Source of the DNA: Blastocatellia bacterium
GTDB taxonomy: Bacteria; Acidobacteriota; Blastocatellia; Chloracidobacteriales; JADJPF01
Assembly (NCBI GenBank): GCA_016713405.1
Contig: JADJPF010000011.1
Span: 1 to 64,000 of the forward strand
Direction: 5' to 3'
Length of the DNA: 64,000 nt
The notes beneath the pieces were generated by a model. That model was given only the letters and a program-made list of their open reading frames with translations. It made no database searches and was not told the origin of the DNA. A program made the translations under genes and the position numbers. This document shows, piece by piece, positions 19,730 to 27,510 of this stretch. Each line of letters begins with the position of its first letter. Positions within the stretch are counted from its first letter, which is position 1.

Positions 19730-20182
19730 ATGAAGCGACATAAAAGCCTTGTTTCGCTCTCACGAGAGCATCATCTTGCACTAGTCCAAGCCTATAATTT
19801 ACGTTATTTAGGAAGTGAAAAGATAACTTTACCCACTCAAGAAGTTGTGGAAAAATTCCTTTCTTTTTGGGAAGAAGAACTTGTAAAACATTTTCGTAAA
19901 GAGGAAGAAATTTTACTTCCTAAGCTAGCAAGATATTCTAAAGATCATATTGGGGAAATTACTCAACTACTTCTAGAACATTTAGACTTAAGATGTCGCT
20001 TAGATGAGTTAAAATCTTGTGTTCGAGAAAATCAATTGCCAAGCCTTAGAACACTTAATGAGTTTGGAGAACAACTTTATAAGCATATTAGGTTTGAAGA
20101 AGACAAGTTTTTTGCTTTAGTAGAAGAAAATCTACCAGAATCAGAACTAAAACAACTTTTAGAATTATTGGAGAATAATTAA
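19730..20182 (+). CDS. hemerythrin-domain protein
   Basis: A 150-residue four-helix-bundle protein. Ligand-like residues are LSREHHLALV near residue 14, HFRKEEEILLP near 54, LLEHLDLRCRL near 84 and HIRFEEDKFF near 122, giving the H...H-x-x-x-E...H...H-x-x-x-E-D order of bacterial hemerythrins. ATG 19730 follows AGAAAGGAAAAGTA. Its stop lies 5 bases before the murJ start, so the two genes are probably co-transcribed. The role is not visible; oxygen or NO response is typical of the family. Confidence 0.85.
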   Translation: MKRHKSLVSLSREHHLALVQAYNLRYLGSEKITLPTQEVVEKFLSFWEEELVKHFRKEEEILLPKLARYSKDHIGEITQLLLEHLDLRCRLDELKSCVRENQLPSLRTLNEFGEQLYKHIRFEEDKFFALVEENLPESELKQLLELLENN

Positions 20183-20187
20183 CTTCC

Positions 20188-21846
20188 TTGTCAAAAGAAA
20201 ATCAAAACACTACACAACCTATTGAAAAACCATCTTCTCAAACGTCGTCTAGGAAAGATTCAAGTGCAGGTGCTTTGCTAGTGGCACTAGGAATATTTTT
20301 AAGCCGAATTGCTGGACTAATTAGGGAAAGAATTTTTGCTTCTTATTTTGGTAATTCTGATGCTGGGGATGCTTTTAAGTCAGCGCAAAAAATTCCTAAT
20401 TTTCTACAAAATCTTTTTGGTGAAGGCGTTCTTTCAGCTTCTTTTATCCCAGTTTATTCTGGGTTGCTAGCTAAAGAGCAGGAGGAAGAAGCTAACCGTT
20501 TAGCTGGGGTTGTTGCCTCTTTATTAACCTTAATAACAACTATTTTGGTACTTTTAGGCGTTTATTTTACACCTTTGCTAATAGATTTGATTTCACCAGG
20601 TTTTGAAGGTGCTAAAAGGTTATTAACCATTCGACTTGTACAAATTTTCTTTCCTGGTACAGGACTACTAGTTTTATCTGCCTGGTGTTTAGGTGTACTT
20701 AATAGCCATCGTAAATTTTTTCTCTCCTATGTTGCTCCTGTTGTTTGGAATGCTGCACAAATTGCCGCACTACTTGCTTTTGGTGGCTCTACTGCTATAG
20801 ACGACCTAGCAATAAAAGTTGGTTGGGCCTTAGTTGTAGGCAGTGCATTACAATTTATTATTCAACTTCCAGTAGTCTTTCGTCTGATAAAACGATTACA
20901 TTTAGGGGTAAATTTTCGTCTAGATTCTGTTCGAGAAGTGATTAAAAACTTTTTTCCTGTTGTAATTGCTCGTGGAGTTGTTCAAATTAGCGGTTACACA
21001 GATAATTTATTAGCTAGCTTACTTCCTCCAGGTGCAGTTTCATCAATAACTTATGCACAAATACTTTACACATTACTAGTAAGTTTATTTGGAATGTCGG
21101 TATCTGCGGCAGAACTTCCAGCAATGTCTAGTGCTATTGGCACAACTGAAGAAATAGCAGAAATCTTAAGAAAGAAACTTAACAACGGCTTACAGCAAAT
21201 AGCTTTTTTTGTTATCCCTTCGGCTATGGCTTTTTTAGCTTTAGGGGATGTTGTTGTTGCTACGATCTATCAAACAGGAAAATTTTCTGTGTCTGATACA
21301 AAATATGTTTGGACAGTGCTAGCAGCTTTTGCTGTAGGGTTATTAGCTGCTACGCTTGGGCGACTTTATTCATCAACCTTTTATGCTCTACACGACACCC
21401 GAACACCATTAAAATTTGCTATTATTCGTATTAGCATGTCAATTTTACTAGGCATAATTTTTGCGTTAAAAGTACCAGGTTGGTTAAAAGTAGATGATTC
21501 TTGGGGAACGGTTGGAATTGCTCTAGCAGCAGGAATTAGCGGATGGTTAGAACTATTTTTGCTACGTCAAAATTTAACTAAACGAATTGGAAAAACAGCT
21601 TTAGGTTGGGCAAATGGTGCTAAACTATGGTCTTCAGCCGCTTTTGCTGCACTAGTAGCTTTAGGTGTAAAGTTTTTTATAGGCTCTCAACACCCAATAA
21701 TAACAGGAATTTTAGTTTTAGCTCCTTATGGAGTAACTTATTTTGTGCTAACTACAATTTTTGGTATAGCTCAAACTCGTAGCGTCCTTAAACGAGTTGA
21801 ACGCTTTTTGCCTAGCAAACTAAAACGCTTTTTACCTAAAAATTAA
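20188..21846 (+). CDS. murJ: lipid II flippase MurJ
   Basis: A 552-residue polytopic membrane protein of the MOP/MviN fold with about 14 hydrophobic helices. The N-terminal signature FLSRIAGLIRERIFASYFGNSDAGDAF and KIPNFLQNLFGEGVLSASFIPVY are characteristic of MurJ. It flips lipid II to the outer face of the inner membrane for peptidoglycan synthesis. TTG 20188 is the likely start, with GGAG about 14 bases upstream inside the preceding gene. A 27-residue polar Ser/Gln-rich N-terminal extension precedes the first helix. It lies 5 bases after the hemerythrin gene. No frameshift is seen. Confidence 0.93.
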   Translation: MSKENQNTTQPIEKPSSQTSSRKDSSAGALLVALGIFLSRIAGLIRERIFASYFGNSDAGDAFKSAQKIPNFLQNLFGEGVLSASFIPVYSGLLAKEQEEEANRLAGVVASLLTLITTILVLLGVYFTPLLIDLISPGFEGAKRLLTIRLVQIFFPGTGLLVLSAWCLGVLNSHRKFFLSYVAPVVWNAAQIAALLAFGGSTAIDDLAIKVGWALVVGSALQFIIQLPVVFRLIKRLHLGVNFRLDSVREVIKNFFPVVIARGVVQISGYTDNLLASLLPPGAVSSITYAQILYTLLVSLFGMSVSAAELPAMSSAIGTTEEIAEILRKKLNNGLQQIAFFVIPSAMAFLALGDVVVATIYQTGKFSVSDTKYVWTVLAAFAVGLLAATLGRLYSSTFYALHDTRTPLKFAIIRISMSILLGIIFALKVPGWLKVDDSWGTVGIALAAGISGWLELFLLRQNLTKRIGKTALGWANGAKLWSSAAFAALVALGVKFFIGSQHPIITGILVLAPYGVTYFVLTTIFGIAQTRSVLKRVERFLPSKLKRFLPKN

Positions 21847-21950
21847 GTAGGTTAATCTAATAGTGGTATATAAAACAAATAATAAATTCTAGGCTATAAT
21901 TAAGCTGTATCTTCTTTGCTGATCGATGTTTATCTGCTATTATTGGACGC

Positions 21951-22757
21951 ATGAGAGAACAAGCTATTGAGAAATATCACATTATTGATGAACCATTTTA
22001 TTTACCTGTTAAAAACGAAGTAGAAATATTTACTGCTGCTTATCAAGCTAAATTGCCTATACTCTTAAAAGGCCCAACAGGATGTGGAAAAACCCGCTTT
22101 ATTCAATATATGGCTTGGAAGTTGTCACGTCCTTTAGTTACGGTTGCTTGTCATGAAGATTTGTCGGCTACGGACTTAGTTGGACGTTTTCTTTTAGAGG
22201 GTGAAACAACGGTTTGGCACGATGGGCCACTTTCTACAGCAGTAAAACACGGTGCAATTTGTTATTTAGATGAAGTTGTTGAAGCTCGTAAAGATACTAT
22301 TGTACTTATCCATCCGCTTACAGATGATCGACGCATTTTGCCTGTAGAAAAACGTTCTGTAATTTTAACGGCTCCTGATGAATTTTCTTTAGTAGTTTCC
22401 TATAATCCAGGTTATCAAAGTGTATTAAAAGACCTAAAACAATCTACTAGACAACGTTTTGTAAGTATTGAATTTGATTATCCACCTGCAAACATAGAGA
22501 TGGAAATTGTTGCCCGCGAAGGTGGAGTTGATGAACAAACAGCCCGCGACCTTGTTAAAATAGGCGAAAAGGTGCGTAATCTTAAAGGTCATGGACTAGA
22601 AGAAGGTATTTCTACAAGACTACTAATTTATGCTGCTCAGCTTATTAGCCGAGGAATAAGCGCGGAAGTTGCTTGTGAAGTAGCGATAGTTAGTCCAATT
22701 ACTGATGACAAAGAGTTACAACGAAGTATTCAAGAAATTGTTACAACAGTAATTTAG
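21951..22757 (+). CDS. MoxR/NorQ-type AAA+ ATPase
   Basis: A 268-residue AAA+ protein of the CbbQ/NirQ/NorQ group. Walker A is GPTGCGKTRF near residue 42, Walker B is A-I-C-Y-L-D-E-V near 105, sensor-1-like SYNPGYQS near 150 and the C-terminal CbbQ_C-like domain includes EGISTRLLIYAAQLI. These ATPases act with a partner VWA-domain protein (CbbO/NorD) to activate metalloenzymes. No VWA gene is adjacent, so the partner must be elsewhere or different. The ATG lies about 100 bases after murJ; no obvious ribosome site is seen and an upstream start is possible. Confidence 0.88.
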   Translation: MREQAIEKYHIIDEPFYLPVKNEVEIFTAAYQAKLPILLKGPTGCGKTRFIQYMAWKLSRPLVTVACHEDLSATDLVGRFLLEGETTVWHDGPLSTAVKHGAICYLDEVVEARKDTIVLIHPLTDDRRILPVEKRSVILTAPDEFSLVVSYNPGYQSVLKDLKQSTRQRFVSIEFDYPPANIEMEIVAREGGVDEQTARDLVKIGEKVRNLKGHGLEEGISTRLLIYAAQLISRGISAEVACEVAIVSPITDDKELQRSIQEIVTTVI

Positions 22758-22840
22758 AAAAATAGTAATATTATTATTAGGAAATAGCCTAAAAGACTTA
22801 TTGTTAGCAAAATAAATTAAAATTACGAGGCAGAAAGTAA

Positions 22841-23245
22841 ATGGTTGGAGGCATTATTGTTACACATGGCCGTTTGGCTATAGAGTTGGTGACAGCAGCA
22901 GAAATGATTGTTGGCGAAATCAAACATATTATTGCTGTTTCTATTGGATGGAATGATGAATTAGAGCAAGGATTAAAGGAAATTGAACAAGCAATAAAAA
23001 AAGTAAATCAAGGTAGCGGGGTTTTAATTCTTACAGATATGTTTGGAGGCACACCTACTAATGTTGCTATGACTTTTTCCCAACCTGGTAAAGTAGAAAT
23101 AATTACAGGTGTAAACTTACCTATGATAATAAAATTAGCTAGTCAGCAAAAAGATGAAAGCTTAAGCATATTAGCTGGAAAAGTAAGAGAACAGGGACAG
23201 AAAAATATTTATATTGCTAGTGAAGTAATGGCACCAAAACGCTAA
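22841..23245 (+). CDS. PTS EIIA component, mannose (EIIA-Man) family
   Basis: A 134-residue cytoplasmic protein. The N-terminus GGIIVTHGRLAIEL holds the phospho-accepting His near residue 9, and ILTDMFGGTPTNVAM is the signature of the EIIA-Man fold. In full systems it takes phosphate from HPr and hands it to EIIB for sugar uptake. Here it is the first gene of EIIA-HPr-EI, and no EIIB, EIIC or EIID gene is near, so a regulatory role is likely. GAGG lies 10 or so bases upstream of ATG 22841. Confidence 0.92.
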   Translation: MVGGIIVTHGRLAIELVTAAEMIVGEIKHIIAVSIGWNDELEQGLKEIEQAIKKVNQGSGVLILTDMFGGTPTNVAMTFSQPGKVEIITGVNLPMIIKLASQQKDESLSILAGKVREQGQKNIYIASEVMAPKR

Positions 23246-23281
23246 ATAAAGTAAAAAAAGGAAATGTAATAAGATTTAGCT

Positions 23282-23566
23282 ATGCAACAAAGACATGTTA
23301 CGGTAATTAATCGTCTAGGATTACATGCTCGTGCTTCAGCACGATTAGTTAATTTAGCTAATCAATATAAAGCAGAAGTTAAGCTTGCACGAGCAGATAA
23401 TCAACAATCAGTTGACGGTAAATCTATTTTAGGTGTATTACTACTAGCAGCATCTAAAGGGACAGAATTAATTATCTCTGCCGAGGGCGAAGACGAGGAG
23501 CGAGTTTTACGCGCACTTTGTGACCTAATTAATAATAAATTTGGGGAAGAAGGGGATGTCTTCTAG
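23282..23566 (+). CDS. ptsH: phosphocarrier protein HPr
   Basis: A 94-residue HPr. G-L-H-A-R-A-S-A contains the His phosphorylated by enzyme I (near residue 16). S-V-D-G-K-S-I-L-G-V-L holds a Ser equivalent to the HPr kinase site (Ser46 in other bacteria), which suggests an HPrK elsewhere may regulate it. It begins 36 bases after the EIIA gene. Its last codons overlap the enzyme I start by 11 bases (23556-23566), implying translational coupling. Confidence 0.93.
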   Translation: MQQRHVTVINRLGLHARASARLVNLANQYKAEVKLARADNQQSVDGKSILGVLLLAASKGTELIISAEGEDEERVLRALCDLINNKFGEEGDVF

Positions 23567-25337
23567 CGCAAGAGAATTTTCTAAGGAAATTACCTTACAT
23601 GGACTAGCTATTAGTCCAGGGATTTCTATTGGCACAATACTATATTTGGACTCTCAAGGACACCAGGCCCTACTTCAACATATTGAGCCAGCACAGGTTA
23701 ATAAAGAAATCCGTCGGTTAAACCGTGCTGTTATAATTGCCCGCCAACAGTTAAATGAACTAAAAGCGAGAATGGAAAGGGAGTTAGGCAGTCAACACGC
23801 CTATATTTTAGATGCTCATCTTTTAATGCTAGAAGATAAAGCATTATTCAAAGACATAAAAAAAACCATTACAGAACAGTTTGTTAATGCTGAATGGGCA
23901 GTTAAAGTAGTCTTAGATCGCTTTCTAGCTGCTTATGCTTCTATTTCTGACCGTTATTTGCGCCAACGTGGTAGTGATATTGAGGATGTAGCCCGTCGTC
24001 TAACAGATGCTTTGTTAGGCAAACGCAATAGTTACCGCCTGCCTCTTAACTCTATTGTTATTGGGGAAGACTTACCTGCTAGCGTACTAGCAGAACTTGA
24101 TATGCGCCATATTATTGCAATGGTGACACATGCAGGAAGTTGGGCTTCACATACAGCAATTATTGCTCGTAGTTTGCGAATACCTGCTATTGTTGGAGTA
24201 GATTTTTCCGAACATGGTCAAATAACAGGCCACACAGCTATTGTTGATGGCGGCGCAGGGCTAATAATTCTTGACCCTACAGAAGCAACAATAAAACGCT
24301 ATCGTGCTTTTCAAGAACAAAAACGACGAAATTTCAACACTTTACTTGCTCAATCTCGTCGACCAGCAATTACCGCTGATGGGGAAGAAATAACCATTAG
24401 GGCTAATGTTGAGTTACTTTCTGAACTAGATGCAGTAAAACGCTATGGAGCGCAAGGAATTGGCCTATTTCGTTCAGAGTTTATTTTTACAAATATGCTT
24501 CCTCAAGCAGGCTCGGAAGATGGTCAATACCAAATTTATCAACGTTTAGCTGAATCAACGGCAGAAAATGGGGTGACAATCCGAACTTTTGATCTTAGTG
24601 AAGATAAAGTGTCGATGTCGCTAACTGGAATAGAATCTGAAATTAACCCAGCATTGGGACTTCGAGGTATTCGCCTAGCACTAAAAAACCAACCAATGTT
24701 TCGCACTCAAATTCGTGCGATTTTGCGAGCCTCACAACGTAAAAATGTACAAATAATTTTACCAATGGTGACATCTACTAGTGAAGTTCGGTATGCTCGT
24801 AAAATTATTAATGAAGTAATAGCAGAGCTTACAGACAAAGGTGTTGAAGTTGACCAAAATATTAAATTAGGTGTAACTATAGAAGTTCCATCAGCAGTAA
24901 TGATTATTGATCAACTTGCCCAAGAAGCTGACTTTTTAAGCTTAGGCACTAATGATTTAATTCAATATCTATTAGCAATAGATCGTAATAATAAACAAGT
25001 AGCTTATCTTTACCAGCCTTTACATCCTGCTGTACTTCAATCATTGATGTGGGTGGCAAAAGTTGCACAAGCACGTAAGGTTTTGCTAGATGTTTGCGGT
25101 GAAATGGCCTCAAACCCAATCTATGTAGTAGTTTTATTAGGCTTAGGAATTAAACATTTAAGCATGACACCTGCTGCAATTCCCTTAATTAAAGATGCTA
25201 TAAAAGCTATTAGACTTAGCGATGCGCAAGAAATTTTTGAAAAAGCTTTGCAAATGTCATTAGCTCAAGAAATAGAAGAATATATTTGTGAAGAACTTGC
25301 TCGCCGATTCCCTTCTTTTTATGCAAATCTAAAGTAA
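23556..25337 (+). CDS. ptsI: phosphoenolpyruvate-protein phosphotransferase (enzyme I)
   Basis: A 593-residue enzyme I starting at ATG 23556 inside the end of ptsH, with GAAGAAGGGG upstream. The phospho-His motif is HAGSWASHTAIIARS near residue 190. The PEP-binding TIM-barrel half contains GIGLFRSEFIF, LPMVTS, and S-L-G-T-N-D-L-I-Q-Y near residue 470, and the catalytic Cys region is L-L-D-V-C-G-E-M-A. It takes phosphate from PEP and passes it to HPr. The gene is intact. Its stop codon lies inside the left arm of a terminator. Confidence 0.95.
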   Translation: MSSSAREFSKEITLHGLAISPGISIGTILYLDSQGHQALLQHIEPAQVNKEIRRLNRAVIIARQQLNELKARMERELGSQHAYILDAHLLMLEDKALFKDIKKTITEQFVNAEWAVKVVLDRFLAAYASISDRYLRQRGSDIEDVARRLTDALLGKRNSYRLPLNSIVIGEDLPASVLAELDMRHIIAMVTHAGSWASHTAIIARSLRIPAIVGVDFSEHGQITGHTAIVDGGAGLIILDPTEATIKRYRAFQEQKRRNFNTLLAQSRRPAITADGEEITIRANVELLSELDAVKRYGAQGIGLFRSEFIFTNMLPQAGSEDGQYQIYQRLAESTAENGVTIRTFDLSEDKVSMSLTGIESEINPALGLRGIRLALKNQPMFRTQIRAILRASQRKNVQIILPMVTSTSEVRYARKIINEVIAELTDKGVEVDQNIKLGVTIEVPSAVMIIDQLAQEADFLSLGTNDLIQYLLAIDRNNKQVAYLYQPLHPAVLQSLMWVAKVAQARKVLLDVCGEMASNPIYVVVLLGLGIKHLSMTPAAIPLIKDAIKAIRLSDAQEIFEKALQMSLAQEIEEYICEELARRFPSFYANLK

Positions 25338-25367
25338 TTTTACTAGTAAACAAAATTACTTTTTTTC
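25331..25367 (+). terminator. intrinsic terminator of the PTS operon
   Basis: An 11-bp perfect stem, AAAGTAATTTT (25331-25341) with AAAATTACTTT (25352-25362), has a 10-base loop and a run of T. The stop codon TAA of enzyme I (25335-25337) is within the left arm. Confidence 0.8.
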
Positions 25368-25461
25368 CAGGAAAATTTATTTCCAAGTCCGATTACGGCC
25401 AGTAAAAAATAAATTAATAATCTATACTGCTTCCATAAGTAAAGAGGCAGGAAATAAAGTT

Positions 25462-26880
25462 ATGGAAATGAATTTTGATGGTTATTACAAAGCTGTATTA
25501 ACGCATGACAGCCGTTTTGATGGAATATTTTTTGTTGGTGTATCAAGCACAAAAATTTATTGTCGCAGAGTCTGCACAGCGAAAACTCCACAAGCGCAAA
25601 ACTGCACATTTTTTCCTAGTGCAGCAGCGGCTGAAAAAGCAGGCTATCGGCCTTGTTTGCGTTGTCGCCCAGAGTTAGCACCGGGAAAGGCTCATGTTGA
25701 TGCTATCAATCGACTAGCTAGCATGATTGCTAGTCGCATTGAAGATGGTGAACTTGTAGAAAAACCTTTAGATGAATTGGCTATGGAAATGGGCATTAGC
25801 CTTAGACATCTGCGACGTGTTGTAAAAAGTGAATTTGGAGTTTCTCCAATTGAATTAGCTCAGACACAACGTCTTTTGTTTGCTAAACGTTTGTTGACTG
25901 ATACTAATTTATCGATCACAGAAATAGCTTTTGCTAGTGGTTTTAATAGCCTTCGACGTTTTAACACTCTTTTTAAGGAAAAATATAATCTTAATCCAAC
26001 TAACTTACGTAAAAATAGGTCAGATCAAATTGACAATGAAATATTAGTTTGTGAGTTAGCTTATCGTCCCCCGTTTAACTGGAAAGCATTGCTTAAATTC
26101 CTTTCCGAACGGTCTTTAAGCGGGATTGAATTAATAGAAAATAACTCTTATTTAAGAACAGTTGCTTATAAAAAATATCGTGGCTGGATTAAGGTTGAAC
26201 CTGTTGAAAATGAGTTTGTGCTTTTAGTTTCACTTTCAACTTCACTTGCTCCAGTATTATTACAAGTGCTTGCACGTGTTAAAAGGCTTTTTGATCTAGG
26301 TACTGAACCACAACAAATAGCGGCCCATTTAGGCGAGGTTGCTAAAGATCCTGGGCTACGTGTACCAGGGGCTTTTGATGGTTTTGAAATAGCGGTACGA
26401 GGGATTTTAGGGCAGCAAGTAAGTGTAAAGGCTGCCACAACACTAGCTAGAAGATTTGTTAATACTTTTGGCGAAAAGCTAGAAACCTCATTTGAGCATC
26501 TTACTCACTTATCACCAACTCCAAACAAAATTGCAAGTCTTCAAGTAACAGAACTTACAAACCTAGGCATAATTGCTTCACGAGCAAATGCTATTTTGGC
26601 ACTTGCTCAAGCCATAGTAAAAAAAGAAATTATCCTAGAGCCAGGAGTAAATATTGCTAATACTATAACTGAATTAAAAAAATTGCCAGGCATAGGAGAA
26701 TGGACTGCACAATATATTGCAATGAGGGTGCTTAATTGGCCTGATGCTTTTCTTCATACGGATTTAGGGATTTATAAAGCTCTTAATGAACGCAACCCCA
26801 AGCGAGTTTTAGAACTTTCTGAAAAATGGAAACCTTGGCGTGCTTATGCTGCAATACATCTTTGGCATTCACTTGTTTAA
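25462..26880 (+). CDS. alkA: Ada-like/AlkA fusion: DNA-3-methyladenine glycosylase with sensor domain
   Basis: A 472-residue three-part protein. Residues of about 1-75 are an Ada metal-binding domain with four Cys (Y-C-R-R-V-C and C-L-R-C-R-P-E), which accepts methyl groups from phosphotriesters. Residues of about 85-180 are an AraC-type helix-turn-helix (LRHLRRVVKSEFGVSPIEL, ITEIAFASGFNSLRRFN). The rest is AlkA: an N-terminal domain, then the HhH motif LPGIGEWTAQYIAMR and catalytic Asp in F-L-H-T-D-L-G. It should excise alkylated purines and may regulate the response. The next gene, ogt, starts 17 bases after its stop, so the two form an adaptive-response operon. Confidence 0.93.
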   Translation: MEMNFDGYYKAVLTHDSRFDGIFFVGVSSTKIYCRRVCTAKTPQAQNCTFFPSAAAAEKAGYRPCLRCRPELAPGKAHVDAINRLASMIASRIEDGELVEKPLDELAMEMGISLRHLRRVVKSEFGVSPIELAQTQRLLFAKRLLTDTNLSITEIAFASGFNSLRRFNTLFKEKYNLNPTNLRKNRSDQIDNEILVCELAYRPPFNWKALLKFLSERSLSGIELIENNSYLRTVAYKKYRGWIKVEPVENEFVLLVSLSTSLAPVLLQVLARVKRLFDLGTEPQQIAAHLGEVAKDPGLRVPGAFDGFEIAVRGILGQQVSVKAATTLARRFVNTFGEKLETSFEHLTHLSPTPNKIASLQVTELTNLGIIASRANAILALAQAIVKKEIILEPGVNIANTITELKKLPGIGEWTAQYIAMRVLNWPDAFLHTDLGIYKALNERNPKRVLELSEKWKPWRAYAAIHLWHSLV

Positions 26881-26896
26881 GCTAGAAAGGAAAAAT

Positions 26897-27388
26897 ATGA
26901 ATTACTACAGTTATTTTAATAGTCCGATAGGAAAAATTTTGCTTACTTCTGATGGAAATTCTTTAACAGGTTTATATATGGAATCTTACAATGCTGATCC
27001 AACCAGTCTTGAATGGGTAGCAAATGACAGCATTGAGCCATTTCCTAAAGTTGTGGAGCAGCTTACAGCATATTTTGAAGGTAAGTTAACAGAATTTGAT
27101 CTACCAATTTTAATGTTAGGGACAAAATTTCAACAACAAGTTTGGCAAGAATTAACAAAAATTCCTTATGGCAAAACGATTTCTTATAAAGAACTAGCTA
27201 TTCGTATAGGGAATATTAAAGCTGTTCGTGCCGTAGGTTTAGCTAATGGACGTAATCCAATTTCTATAATAGTTCCTTGTCATCGTGTTATTGGTGCAAA
27301 TGGTAGTCTTACGGGTTATGGTGGTGGACTACCAAGAAAAAAAGCATTACTTGATTTGGAAAATTCAAGACAAAAAGCTTTATGGTAA
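26897..27388 (+). CDS. ogt: methylated-DNA--protein-cysteine methyltransferase
   Basis: A 163-residue protein. The start is ATG 26897 (M-N-Y-Y-S-Y-F), preceded by AGAAAGGAA; a longer frame overlaps alkA but is not needed. I-I-V-P-C-H-R-V-I contains the acceptor Cys, and the preceding Y-K-E-L-A-I-R-I-G and V-G-L-A-N-G-R-N-P belong to the DNA-binding winged helix. It removes O6-alkyl groups from guanine in a suicide reaction. It is coupled to the Ada/AlkA gene upstream. Confidence 0.95.
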   Translation: MNYYSYFNSPIGKILLTSDGNSLTGLYMESYNADPTSLEWVANDSIEPFPKVVEQLTAYFEGKLTEFDLPILMLGTKFQQQVWQELTKIPYGKTISYKELAIRIGNIKAVRAVGLANGRNPISIIVPCHRVIGANGSLTGYGGGLPRKKALLDLENSRQKALW

Positions 27389-27510
27389 ACCTAGATTAGT
27401 TTTAGGGCTAATTAGGAAAATTTTCCGAAAATAAATGATAGAATTTTTGTAATTTTTGCGCGTCATCTAGTAAATACCAAGAATTTTGTCTAAAAGGTCT
27501 GAAAAAGTTT

